9,609 bases of DNA from Veillonella sp. (GCF_019414865.1 NZ_DXLG01000061.1:1-9609); one strand, 5' to 3'; positions 1 to 5,825 are shown, numbered from the stretch's first letter. A program made the numbers and translations. Notes: generated from the sequence alone by a model not told the origin.

Positions 1-23
1 CGTCAGATGTGTATAAGAGACAG
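1..23 (+). other. Untrimmed Illumina Nextera adapter (not genomic)
   Basis: Bases 5-23 are exactly the 19-base Tn5 mosaic end AGATGTGTATAAGAGACAG, and bases 1-4 (CGTC) are the bases that precede it in the Nextera read-1 adapter. A 23-base exact match at the very edge of the window is not chance. It marks a contig end built from a read whose adapter was not removed. Genomic sequence begins at about base 24. The stop codon of the neighbouring LysR gene lies at 53-55, so that gene is not cut by the artefact. Confidence 0.97.
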
Positions 24-52
24 CATATATGTGTACGGGCTTTGGTTTGTTC

Positions 53-952
53 TTATAAGCGTGCTGGTGATTCGCTGTGTACATAATCCATGAAGGTATG
101 CATTGTTTCCGATTTAGAATTGTTTTTCTTAAAGGCGAAACACACTTGTAATTTAAATGGTTTTTCTAAAGGTATGTAGCCATCATTGATATTTAAAGAA
201 TTTAGAATTTGGCGTGCTACGATGCAGCCTGATTTATTTTTTTGACAGTAGTCGATCATCGTATATGGGTTAGATAAGCGGCTACCTCTAATGTGTAGAT
301 TTTGTTGACCGTTACCAACATAATTTTTCAATGTACGATACATAAAGTACTTAGGTGGATACATAAGTAATGGTTGTTGTTGAATTGCTTTCAAGCTAGC
401 AACTTCCATATTATCGATGATGTTTGGTGCATAGTATACGAATTCGTCCTCGCGAAGGGCTGTAGATTCATATGCTGACATATCCTTGTTATTTGGTAAG
501 TAGAGGAGGGCAATGTCGATACGATTTTCGCGTAAGTCGAGCATCAACTCTTCTTCTTCCATGTCATAAATACTGACAGAGAACTCAGGGTGGTTTTGGA
601 AGAAGTGGGATACATATCCGTTAAGGCGAATGTCCCCTAAACTACGCAATACACCAATATTTAAGATTGGACGTTCTACCTTGCTGGCTAAACGAATCGA
701 TTGAATAGCACGTTCCAATGTGTCGAGAACTTGTTCTGCTTCTGGTAGGAATAATTCACCTTCTGGTGTCAAACGGCTACCTCGTGTAGAGCGGGAAATT
801 AATTTCACACCAACTAGACGCTCTAATTTTTTCATTTGAGCGCTGAAAGCTGATTGTGTAATGTTCATAGATTGTGCAGCTAATGTAAAGCTTCCTGTTT
901 TATTATAGGTAATAAAACTTTGTAGCTCTTGCATTGTAGGTAACTCTTTCAT
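53..952 (-). CDS. LysR-family transcriptional regulator
   Basis: A complete 299-residue LysR-type regulator, the usual length for the family. The N-terminal winged helix-turn-helix spans about residues 7-66. It shows the family pattern SFTLAAQSMNITQSAFSAQM, followed by KKLE and a wing with LTPEGE. A linker helix at about 68-92 leads to a periplasmic-binding-protein-like effector domain (about 95-290). The start at 950-952 is preceded by a GGGGG ribosome binding site about six bases upstream. Met7 is a shorter alternative that would also keep the HTH. The gene is divergent from rpsD, across 297 bases. LysR proteins usually act on a divergent neighbour or on their own promoter, but rpsD is an unlikely target, so the regulon may lie beyond the contig end. 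The effector cannot be told from sequence. No terminator is visible in the 29 genomic bases after the stop. Confidence 0.93.
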   Translation of the reverse strand: MKELPTMQELQSFITYNKTGSFTLAAQSMNITQSAFSAQMKKLERLVGVKLISRSTRGSRLTPEGELFLPEAEQVLDTLERAIQSIRLASKVERPILNIGVLRSLGDIRLNGYVSHFFQNHPEFSVSIYDMEEEELMLDLRENRIDIALLYLPNNKDMSAYESTALREDEFVYYAPNIIDNMEVASLKAIQQQPLLMYPPKYFMYRTLKNYVGNGQQNLHIRGSRLSNPYTMIDYCQKNKSGCIVARQILNSLNINDGYIPLEKPFKLQVCFAFKKNNSKSETMHTFMDYVHSESPARL

Positions 953-966
953 AGTATTCCCCCAAT

Positions 967-985
967 ATTGACATAAAACTCCAAT
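967..985. promoter_or_regulatory. Dyad in the lysR leader region, possible LysR operator
   Basis: ATTGACATAAAACTCCAAT is an interrupted dyad (ATTG-N11-CAAT) about 15-33 bases upstream of the lysR start codon. LysR-type boxes are interrupted dyads of about this length, so it could be an autoregulatory site. It does not fit the strict T-N11-A form. Only four bases per arm match, so chance is quite possible. Confidence 0.2.
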
Positions 986-997
986 GATACCTATTAC
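968..997 (+). promoter_or_regulatory. Possible distal rightward promoter
   Basis: TTGACA (968-973) is followed after 18 bases by TATTAC (992-997), a 4/6 match to the -10 consensus. If active it would give rpsD a second transcript with a leader of about 245 bases that overlaps the lysR promoter region in antisense. The -35 is perfect and shares the TTGACATA form of the two ribosomal promoters, but the -10 is weak. Confidence 0.22.
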
Positions 998-1161
998 CTT
1001 TCTTACTAATATTGTAGCATACTATAATTGTTTTTTCATCTAAATCTATAAAATATGATGAAGCATGCACAATCGATATAGTGAGCAATATTATCGCAAA
1101 AAAGTGTAATATAAGTTCGCTATTATGCACTTATTTCAATGACTTTCACCATTATCAATAA

Positions 1162-1190
1162 TTGACATAAGTAAATGAAAATGATATTAT
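1162..1190 (+). promoter_or_regulatory. rpsD promoter
   Basis: TTGACA (1162-1167), a 17-base spacer and TATTAT (1185-1190) form a near-consensus housekeeping sigma promoter. Transcription should start near 1197, about 53 bases before the rpsD start codon. The -35 lies in AATTGACATA, identical to the -35 region of the rplM promoter at 1926-1935. That fits strong, constitutive expression of ribosomal protein genes. Confidence 0.85.
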
Positions 1191-1196
1191 ACATGA

Positions 1197-1216
1197 GTAC
1201 CTTTATGTGTAGGTAC
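1197..1216 (+). promoter_or_regulatory. Inverted repeat at the 5' end of the rpsD leader
   Basis: GTACCT (1197-1202) and AGGTAC (1211-1216) are perfect inverted arms around the 8-base loop TTATGTGT. They begin almost exactly at the predicted transcript start. In RNA this would be a 5'-terminal hairpin that could protect the mRNA or take part in autoregulation by S4, which is known for rpsD leaders in Firmicutes. As DNA it could be an operator. The rest of the leader is short. A weak stem (ATT-a-ATC at 1225-1231 with GATAAT at 1241-1246) could loop out the GAGGT ribosome binding site. Neither structure matches a leader I can name. Confidence 0.35.
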
Positions 1217-1249
1217 AAGTTTATATTAATCTTATGAGGTGATAATCAC

Positions 1250-1837
1250 ATGGCAACGAGAAGAGAGGCTCGATTCAAACTTTGTCGTCGCTTTGGTGTG
1301 AACGTATTCGGTCACGCAAAAGCCTTGAATCGCGTCAAAAAAGACCAACGTCAGAAAAAAATGTCTGAGTATGGCACACAATTATTAGAAAAACAAAAAG
1401 TTAAAGCTTACTACAACTTGCTAGAACGCCAGTTCGTACGCTATTATGATAAAGCGAAAAAAATGCAAGGTGTTACAGGTCAAAACATGTTGATCCTTTT
1501 GGAACAACGTCTTGATAACCTTGTATATCGCATCGGCTTCGGTAACTCCATTCGTCAAGCTCGTCAAATGGTAAACCATGGCCACATCTTGGTAAACGGT
1601 CGTCGCGTAGACATTCCTTCCTTCTCCTGCAAACCAGGCGATGTAATCGAATTGCGCGAAGCATCTCGTGACAACGAAATGTTCAAAACTAACTTCCAAG
1701 AACTTCGTTCTTTCGAACTTCCTTACATTGAAAAAGACTTGGAAGGCTTCAAAGCTACATTCACTCGTCTTCCTCAACGTGAAGAACTTCCTATCGAAGT
1801 TAACGAAACACTTATCGTCGAATTGTACTCCAAATAA
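1250..1837 (+). CDS. rpsD: 30S ribosomal protein S4
   Basis: S4 is a primary 16S rRNA binding protein that nucleates assembly of the 30S body. It often also regulates translation and antitermination. The 195-residue product has the N-terminal S4 region (about 3-82, with SEYGTQLLEKQK and LLERQF). The S4 RNA-binding domain follows (about 84-131: RLDNLVYRIGF, RQARQMVNHGHILVNGRRVDIP). The C-terminus ends in the usual LIVELYSK style. It is a zinc-free form: a single Cys (12) is present where zinc-binding S4 proteins carry a Cys cluster. The N-terminal 40 residues are unusual and lack the RPYxPGxHG stretch of Bacillus S4. GAGGTGAT lies six bases before the ATG. The gene is monocistronic here, with its own promoter and terminator, and is not flanked by rpsM, rpsK or rpoA. 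Codon use is strongly biased (CGT, AAC, TTC), as in highly expressed genes. Confidence 0.97.
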   Translation: MATRREARFKLCRRFGVNVFGHAKALNRVKKDQRQKKMSEYGTQLLEKQKVKAYYNLLERQFVRYYDKAKKMQGVTGQNMLILLEQRLDNLVYRIGFGNSIRQARQMVNHGHILVNGRRVDIPSFSCKPGDVIELREASRDNEMFKTNFQELRSFELPYIEKDLEGFKATFTRLPQREELPIEVNETLIVELYSK

Positions 1838-1852
1838 TTTGGCGCTTATGGG

Positions 1853-1880
1853 AAAACCACTCAGAATTGGGTGGTTTTTT
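1853..1880 (+). terminator. Intrinsic terminator after rpsD
   Basis: AAAACCACTC (1853-1862) pairs with GGGTGGTTTT (1869-1878), with one G-U pair and the 6-base loop AGAATT. It merges into a run of T to 1880. It lies 16 bases after the rpsD stop and closes a one-gene unit. Confidence 0.9.
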
Positions 1881-1927
1881 CTTTATGACATGTCACTGTT
1901 AAAGGGCTATAACAGTGTAAAAAACAA

Positions 1928-1956
1928 TTGACATAGAACACCAAAATCTGTATACT
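1928..1956 (+). promoter_or_regulatory. rplM-rpsI promoter
   Basis: TTGACA (1928-1933), a 17-base spacer and TATACT (1951-1956) form a strong promoter, with a start expected near 1962-1964. This gives a leader of about 90 bases before rplM. The spacer contains ACCAAAATC (1940-1948), the exact inverse of GATTTTGGT in the leader (2012-2020). Confidence 0.88.
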
Positions 1957-1966
1957 ATTTTGAGTA

Positions 1967-2011
1967 AGCTTTAGTCGTGTTTCCATTAGCCCCGGAAGCA
2001 AAGGACAAGCT
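1967..2011 (+). promoter_or_regulatory. Structured rplM mRNA leader, L13-leader-like
   Basis: Right after the predicted start site the transcript can fold into one long stem-loop. AGCTT (1967-1971) pairs with AAGCT (2007-2011), GTC (1974-1976) with GAC (2004-2006), and TGTTTCC (1978-1984) with GGAAGCA (1994-2000). Small bulges interrupt the stem, and the 9-base loop is ATTAGCCCC. That is 15 pairs, including one G-U. L13-S9 operons of Firmicutes are known to carry a structured leader (the L13 leader family) thought to bind a ribosomal protein for feedback control. Location, size and hairpin form agree. I have not matched it to the family model, so assignment is by context. The ribosome binding site AGGAGGAT (2038-2045) lies outside the stem. 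Confidence 0.62.
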
Positions 2012-2052
2012 GATTTTGGTAGAATTATGACGTTATTAGGAGGATATGCAGC

Positions 2053-2493
2053 ATGAAAACTACATTTATGGCCAATCCGAACACAATCGAACGGAAATGG
2101 TATGTTGTTGACGCTGAAGGTAAAACTTTAGGACGCCTTGCTGCCGAAGTTGCAAAAGTTCTTCGGGGCAAAAATAAACCAACTTTCACACCACACGTAG
2201 ACACTGGTGACCATGTGATCGTTGTAAACGCAGAAAAAATTCGCGTAACTGGTAAAAAATTGGAACAAAAGGAATACTTCCGTCACTCTGGTTACCCAGG
2301 TGGTTCCCGTTTCACTAAATTGTCCATGATGCTTGAAAAACAACCTGAACGTGTTGTTGAAATGGCAGTTCGTGGTATGCTTCCAAAAAATAAATTGGGT
2401 GCACAACAATACCGTAAATTAAACGTATACGCTGGTCCTGAGCATCCACATGCAGCTCAAAAACCAGAAGTATTAGAAATTTCCGTACGATAA
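2053..2493 (+). CDS. rplM: 50S ribosomal protein L13
   Basis: L13 is an early-assembly 50S protein that binds 23S rRNA. The 146-residue product is full length for bacterial L13. It begins MKTTFMAN, then TIERKWYVVDAEGKTLGRLA (11-30) and TPHVDTGDHVIVVNAEKI (46-63). It carries the family signature VRGMLPKNKLGAQQYRKLNV (106-125) and ends in the common HPHAAQKPEV. AGGAGGAT sits eight bases before the ATG, so this start is preferred to the internal Met6. It is the first gene of a two-gene operon with rpsI, after a structured leader. Codon use is strongly biased, as in rpsD. Confidence 0.98.
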   Translation: MKTTFMANPNTIERKWYVVDAEGKTLGRLAAEVAKVLRGKNKPTFTPHVDTGDHVIVVNAEKIRVTGKKLEQKEYFRHSGYPGGSRFTKLSMMLEKQPERVVEMAVRGMLPKNKLGAQQYRKLNVYAGPEHPHAAQKPEVLEISVR

Positions 2494-2513
2494 TCTAGAG
2501 GGAGGAACATATA

Positions 2514-2906
2514 ATGGCAGTAGCACAATATTACGGCACTGGTCGTAGAAAATCTTCCGTTGCTAGAGTTCGTCTGGTACCGGGCACAGGTAAAATCACT
2601 GTTAACAAACGTGAACTTAATGAATATTTCGGTCGCCAAACTTTGGAATTGATCGTAAAACAACCTTTGAACTTGACTAACACAGTTGAACAATACGATG
2701 TAATCGCAACTGTAGCTGGTGGCGGTCCTTCCGGTCAAGCTGGTGCAATTCGTCACGGTATCTCCCGTGCGTTATTGGACGTAGATGGCGAACTTCGTCA
2801 ATCTTTGAAAAAAGCTGGCTTCTTGACTCGTGACCCACGTATGAAAGAACGTAAAAAATACGGTCTTAAAAAAGCCCGCAAAGCAAGCCAATTCTCCAAA
2901 CGTTAA
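2514..2906 (+). CDS. rpsI: 30S ribosomal protein S9
   Basis: S9 belongs to the 30S head, and its C-terminal tail reaches the P-site tRNA. The 130-residue product has the typical start (QYYGTGRRKSSVARVRL, 5-21). It has the S9 signature GGGPSGQAGAIRHGISRAL (69-87) and DPRMKERKKYGLKKAR (107-122), and the invariant tail FSKR (127-130). GGGAGGA precedes the ATG, and only 20 bases separate it from rplM, so the two are co-translated from one mRNA. This L13-S9 pair is conserved across bacteria because both proteins are needed in equal amounts. Confidence 0.98.
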   Translation: MAVAQYYGTGRRKSSVARVRLVPGTGKITVNKRELNEYFGRQTLELIVKQPLNLTNTVEQYDVIATVAGGGPSGQAGAIRHGISRALLDVDGELRQSLKKAGFLTRDPRMKERKKYGLKKARKASQFSKR

Positions 2907-2926
2907 TATTTGGACAACAGGTTATT

Positions 2927-2957
2927 ACACCTGCAGACAATGTCTGCAGGTGTTTTT
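2927..2957 (+). terminator. Intrinsic terminator after rpsI
   Basis: ACACCTGCAGACA (2927-2939) and TGTCTGCAGGTGT (2941-2953) are perfect 13-base inverted arms around a single A. In RNA the stem would close on a 3-base AAU loop with 12 pairs. It is followed by TTTTT (2953-2957). It lies 20 bases after the rpsI stop and is among the strongest terminators in the window. Confidence 0.95.
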
Positions 2958-2969
2958 GTTGCTCGGATT

Positions 2970-3167
2970 ATGGTGACACTAATAATTATCTGTTATGATG
3001 ATAGTAATGATAAAAGAAAGCGTATTTATAGTGTATCCGCTCTTGGACGAGAACAAGAGATTGTAGGTAATGAAATCAGTGATGCTTTGAGCGATATTTT
3101 CTATGATGGATTCAGTGATGTTGATTCTGGTAAGAATGCAGGTAAAAAGGTAGTCGTTCTTTCATAA
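2970..3167 (+). CDS. Doubtful small hypothetical protein (65 residues)
   Basis: An open frame runs from ATG at 2970 to TAA at 3165-3167. It could reach back to TTG at 2910, but that would run through the rpsI terminator and is unlikely. The predicted peptide starts with a short hydrophobic stretch (MVTLIIICYDD) and has a basic patch (KRKR). It continues as a polar, acidic C-terminal half that looks protein-like (EISDALSDIFYDGFSDVDSG) and ends KKVVVLS. I recognise no family. There is no convincing ribosome binding site before 2970, and a candidate extended -10 promoter lies inside the frame at 2991-2999. It may be a gene remnant, a short real gene, or simply the leader of the transporter gene 27 bases downstream. 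Confidence 0.25.
   Translation: MVTLIIICYDDSNDKRKRIYSVSALGREQEIVGNEISDALSDIFYDGFSDVDSGKNAGKKVVVLS
2991..2999 (+). promoter_or_regulatory. Candidate extended -10 promoter for the OpuC-type gene
   Basis: TGTTATGAT is an extended -10 (TG-N-TATGAT) 33 bases after the rpsI terminator. A poor -35 (TGGTGA, 2971-2976) stands 17 bases upstream of TATGAT. Transcription would start near 3006, giving a leader of about 190 bases before the ATG at 3195. No better promoter is seen between the terminator and the gene. It conflicts with the doubtful ORF starting at 2970. Confidence 0.35.
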
Positions 3168-3194
3168 TATATTTACCTGTGTATAGGGGGCTGT

Positions 3195-4730
3195 ATGATA
3201 CAAAATATATATCATTTACTAGTGGAGAATTGGAGCTTTTTCTCAGGTCTATTATGGGAACATATTGGCATAGCTTTGCTTTCTAGTATAATTGCTATTA
3301 TTCTAGGAGTAGTTGCGGGTATTTTACTTAACGAGTATCGGCGAGCAGTTAATCCGACCATGATGGTTATTAATTTCTTGTATACTATACCATCCATATC
3401 CATGCTGGGATTTTTGATTCCCTTTTCAGGAATTGGTAACGCAACGGCAGTGATTGCTCTTGTGATATATGCATTATTGCCGATGGTGAGAAATACATAT
3501 ACTGGGTTAAGCAGTATTGACAAGGAAATGATTGAAGCGGCTACATCACTGGGGTTATCTCGTGTACAACGTTTACGATATATTGAATTGCCTTTAGCCT
3601 TTCCAGTAATCATGGTCGGTATACGAAATATGCTAGTTATGACTATAGCGCTTACTGGGGTAGCATCATTTATTGGTGCCGGAGGTCTTGGTGTAGCTAT
3701 TTATCGAGGTATTACTACAAATAATACGACTATGACTGTAGCCGGCAGTTTACTAATTGCTTTTTTAGCATTGATTATGGATGGTATATTGGGCTTTTTT
3801 GAGAAAATCATACTATATAGAGGGCATTGCAAACGTACTTTTAAACGTATTGGTATTGTAGCCTCAATTGTGATAATTGGTGGCATTGGTGTATTTATGT
3901 GGCCGTCGCAACAATCCAATGTAATTCATGTAGCTACAAAACCGATGACAGAACAGTTGATTTTGGGCGATATGCTGAAACTTCTTATTGAACAAGATAC
4001 AGATTTAACTGTTGAAGTAACAGCCGGAGTAGGTGGAGGAACCTCAAATATTCAACCGGCCATGGAGTCCGGTCAATTCGATATCTATCCTGAATATACA
4101 GGAACCGGTTGGAATGCAGTACTAAAACGAGACACGCAATATAGTGAAAATTTATTTGATGAATTACAGCGCGCTTACGAGGATACATATCAATTTAAAT
4201 GGGTCGGTATGTATGGTTTCAATAATACATATGGAATGGCTGTACGTAAGGATATTGCTAACAAATATAATTTAAAAACATATTCAGACTTAGCGAGGGT
4301 TTCGTCACAATTGATTTTAGGTGGGGAATATGATTTCTTCGGGCGCCAAGATGGGTATTCGGGATTACAGCGAGTATACGGCATGGACTTTAAAGATACG
4401 AAGGATATGGATATAGGTTTGAAATATCAGGCTATTGAAAGCGGACATGTAGATGCTATGCCTATATTTACTACTGACGGTCAGTTGAGCCATGCGTCTG
4501 TTGTTGTTCTTGAGGACGATAAACATTTATATCCGTCGTATCTTTGTGGTAATGTCGTCAGAATGGATGTGTTAAAGAAGCATCCTGAGCTAGAAGCGGT
4601 ATTACTAAAATTGACACATACGATTACGGATCAGGATATGTCATATATGAACTATGAGGTGGAATCGGAAGGACAGAAACCTCATGATGTTGCTGAGCGA
4701 TACTTACGCACCAAAGGTTTGTTATACTAA
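3195..4730 (+). CDS. OpuC-type ABC transporter, fused permease and substrate-binding protein
   Basis: A 511-residue fusion of two parts of a quaternary-amine (glycine betaine/choline/carnitine-type) uptake system. Residues 1-210 are a ProW/OpuCB-like permease with about five or six membrane helices. The cytoplasmic EAA loop that contacts the ATPase is EAATSLGLSRVQRLRYIELP (114-133). A further membrane segment (about 219-236) tethers the C-terminal binding domain (about 243-511) on the outer face. This domain is of the OpuAC/ProX type, with MTEQLILGDML and the family motif DIYPEYTGTGW (296-306). Such fusions are common in Firmicutes. The matching ATPase is absent from this window, so it must be encoded elsewhere or before a rearrangement. 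AGGGGG precedes the ATG by four bases. Codons are looser (many ATA, CGA, GGA) than in neighbouring genes. Substrate is inferred from family. No clear terminator follows. Confidence 0.9.
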   Translation: MIQNIYHLLVENWSFFSGLLWEHIGIALLSSIIAIILGVVAGILLNEYRRAVNPTMMVINFLYTIPSISMLGFLIPFSGIGNATAVIALVIYALLPMVRNTYTGLSSIDKEMIEAATSLGLSRVQRLRYIELPLAFPVIMVGIRNMLVMTIALTGVASFIGAGGLGVAIYRGITTNNTTMTVAGSLLIAFLALIMDGILGFFEKIILYRGHCKRTFKRIGIVASIVIIGGIGVFMWPSQQSNVIHVATKPMTEQLILGDMLKLLIEQDTDLTVEVTAGVGGGTSNIQPAMESGQFDIYPEYTGTGWNAVLKRDTQYSENLFDELQRAYEDTYQFKWVGMYGFNNTYGMAVRKDIANKYNLKTYSDLARVSSQLILGGEYDFFGRQDGYSGLQRVYGMDFKDTKDMDIGLKYQAIESGHVDAMPIFTTDGQLSHASVVVLEDDKHLYPSYLCGNVVRMDVLKKHPELEAVLLKLTHTITDQDMSYMNYEVESEGQKPHDVAERYLRTKGLLY

Positions 4731-4780
4731 CGTGGGTTGATAGAGGGTACATAGTATTGTTTTGTGATTATAAGATTACG

Positions 4781-4809
4781 TTTACATCTATATTTAATTC
4801 CCCTATAAT
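4781..4809 (+). promoter_or_regulatory. Promoter of the enoyl-CoA hydratase/isomerase gene
   Basis: TTTACA (4781-4786), exactly 17 bases, then TATAAT (4804-4809). Transcription should begin near 4815, giving a leader of about 49 bases. The leader holds a small hairpin, TCGAA (4822-4826) with TTCGA (4831-4835). The gene can thus be expressed on its own, although readthrough from the transporter gene is also possible. Confidence 0.8.
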
Positions 4810-4863
4810 AGAAGTATATTATCGAATTTTTTCGAAGATAGATTTTCATATAGGAGAATTCAT

Positions 4864-5655
4864 ATGATTTATAATACAATTCAATACGTAGTAGATAATG
4901 GTATCGGTACGTTGACATTTAATCGTCCGGCAGTGGCGAATGGTTTTAATATCGAGATGTGCAAGGAGATCCTTGAGGTTTTAGATAACGCACATAATGA
5001 TGATAGTGTTCGTGCATTGCTCATCAATGCTGAAGGCAAGGTATTCTCTGCTGGCGGTGATTTAACAGAAATGGAACGCGCTGTAAACGATGGTGATACA
5101 GAGTCTTTATTTGAAATTGTTGAGCTCGTAGCTCAAATTTCTATGGCTATGAAACGCTTACCTAAACCTGTTATCATGAGCCTTCAAGGCGCTGCAGCAG
5201 GTGCGGCGTTCAACATGGCGTTAGCTGCAGACTTTGTTGTAGCGGCTAACAATGTACGCTTTATCCAAGCTTTCGTAAACGTAGGTCTTGCTCCAGATGC
5301 AGGTGGTTTGTTCTTGTTAACTCGTTCCATTGGTATGAACCGTGCTATGCATATCGTTATGACTGGTGAAGCCGTTTCTGCTGAAAAAGGTAAAGAACTT
5401 GGCTTTGTATATAAAGTTTGTGAATTAGAAGATCTAGAAACTGCTACAAGACGTCTTGTAGAGAAATTAGCAAAAGGTCCTGCACAATCTTACCGCGTTA
5501 TGAAAGAAATGATGTGGAATAGCTTCTTATCTGGCTGGGAAGAGTACAAGAAGTTTGAAGTAGAAAATCAATGCTCCTTAGGTCTTTCTGAAGACTTTAA
5601 GGAAGGTGTACGAGCTTTCACAGAACGCCGTCGCCCTAAATTTGGTCAAAAATAA
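4864..5655 (+). CDS. Enoyl-CoA hydratase/isomerase family protein (PaaG-like)
   Basis: A 263-residue crotonase-fold enzyme acting on a CoA thioester in the cytoplasm. The oxyanion-hole segments are FSAGGDL (61-67) and GAAAGAA (109-115). In classical hydratases two Glu residues do the chemistry. Here the first position lies in the AAFNMALAADF stretch and is not Glu, and the second region reads GLAPDAGG (141-148) with Asp145. Asp at this site, with FIQAF just before it, is typical of PaaG-like isomerases, so double-bond or ring-oxepin isomerisation is at least as likely as hydration. AGGAGA lies six bases before the ATG. Promoter and terminator make it a single-gene unit. No other beta-oxidation or phenylacetate genes are nearby, so the substrate is unknown. 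Family certain, reaction not. Confidence 0.9.
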   Translation: MIYNTIQYVVDNGIGTLTFNRPAVANGFNIEMCKEILEVLDNAHNDDSVRALLINAEGKVFSAGGDLTEMERAVNDGDTESLFEIVELVAQISMAMKRLPKPVIMSLQGAAAGAAFNMALAADFVVAANNVRFIQAFVNVGLAPDAGGLFLLTRSIGMNRAMHIVMTGEAVSAEKGKELGFVYKVCELEDLETATRRLVEKLAKGPAQSYRVMKEMMWNSFLSGWEEYKKFEVENQCSLGLSEDFKEGVRAFTERRRPKFGQK

Positions 5656-5719
5656 TAATTATTCTCTTGTAATTCTTTGAAATATCATGTATTTTATAAG
5701 CAGTTACTAATATAATTCG

Positions 5720-5758
5720 AACCGATGTGGCTCTATATATTGAGTTACATCGGTTTTT
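5720..5758 (+). terminator. Intrinsic terminator after the hydratase/isomerase gene
   Basis: AACCGATGTGGCTC (5720-5733) pairs with GAGTTACATCGGTT (5742-5755) through 14 pairs, two of them G-U, around the loop TATATATT. A T run follows at 5754-5758. It starts 64 bases after the stop codon. Confidence 0.9.
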
Positions 5759-5778
5759 GCTTTTATAAAAAAGCAAAA
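5755..5778. repeat. AT-rich hairpin overlapping the terminator tail
   Basis: TTTTGCTTTT (5755-5764) and AAAAGCAAAA (5769-5778) are perfect 10-base inverted arms around ATAA. The left arm shares the terminator's T run, so the two hairpins would compete or act in sequence. It has little GC, so it may merely be a by-product of base composition. It separates the terminator from the pgl promoter region. Confidence 0.45.
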
Positions 5779-5783
5779 GTGTA

Positions 5784-5801
5784 TATAATAGTACTATTAT
5801 A
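5784..5801. promoter_or_regulatory. 18-bp perfect palindrome at the pgl promoter
   Basis: TATAATAGTACTATTATA is a perfect palindrome. Its left edge is a consensus -10 (TATAAT, 5784-5789), and a second TATAAT overlaps its right edge (5798-5803). The best -35 for the first is poor (TTTTAT at 5761-5766, 17-base spacing). A dyad over a -10 is the usual place for a repressor to bind. No cognate regulator is known here, and AT-rich DNA makes chance palindromes more likely. The ribosome binding site AGGAGGT (5810-5816) follows. Confidence 0.45.
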
Positions 5802-5825
5802 ATAGTTTTAGGAGGTCATTATTAC

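Noticed and set aside
903..1130. 75-codon minus-strand frame overlapping the start of the LysR gene
   Set aside because: It covers the divergent promoter region and the LysR start in another frame, has AT-driven composition, and has no ribosome binding site.
1421..1931. Several frames on both strands within and just beyond rpsD, including one at 1668-1931
   Set aside because: They overlap a certain ribosomal gene with biased codons, and the 1668-1931 frame runs through the rpsD terminator.
2128..2756. Minus-strand frames opposite rplM and rpsI
   Set aside because: They are mirror frames of highly biased ribosomal codons. No start signals or family features are seen.
3007..3066. Tiny frame of 19 codons starting ATGATAAAAGAAAGC, just after the candidate -10
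   Set aside because: There is no ribosome binding site, and another frame covers the same DNA. Considered as a leader peptide but unsupported.
4731..4780. Possible terminator after the OpuC-type gene
   Set aside because: No hairpin with a following T run can be drawn here. Left unannotated.
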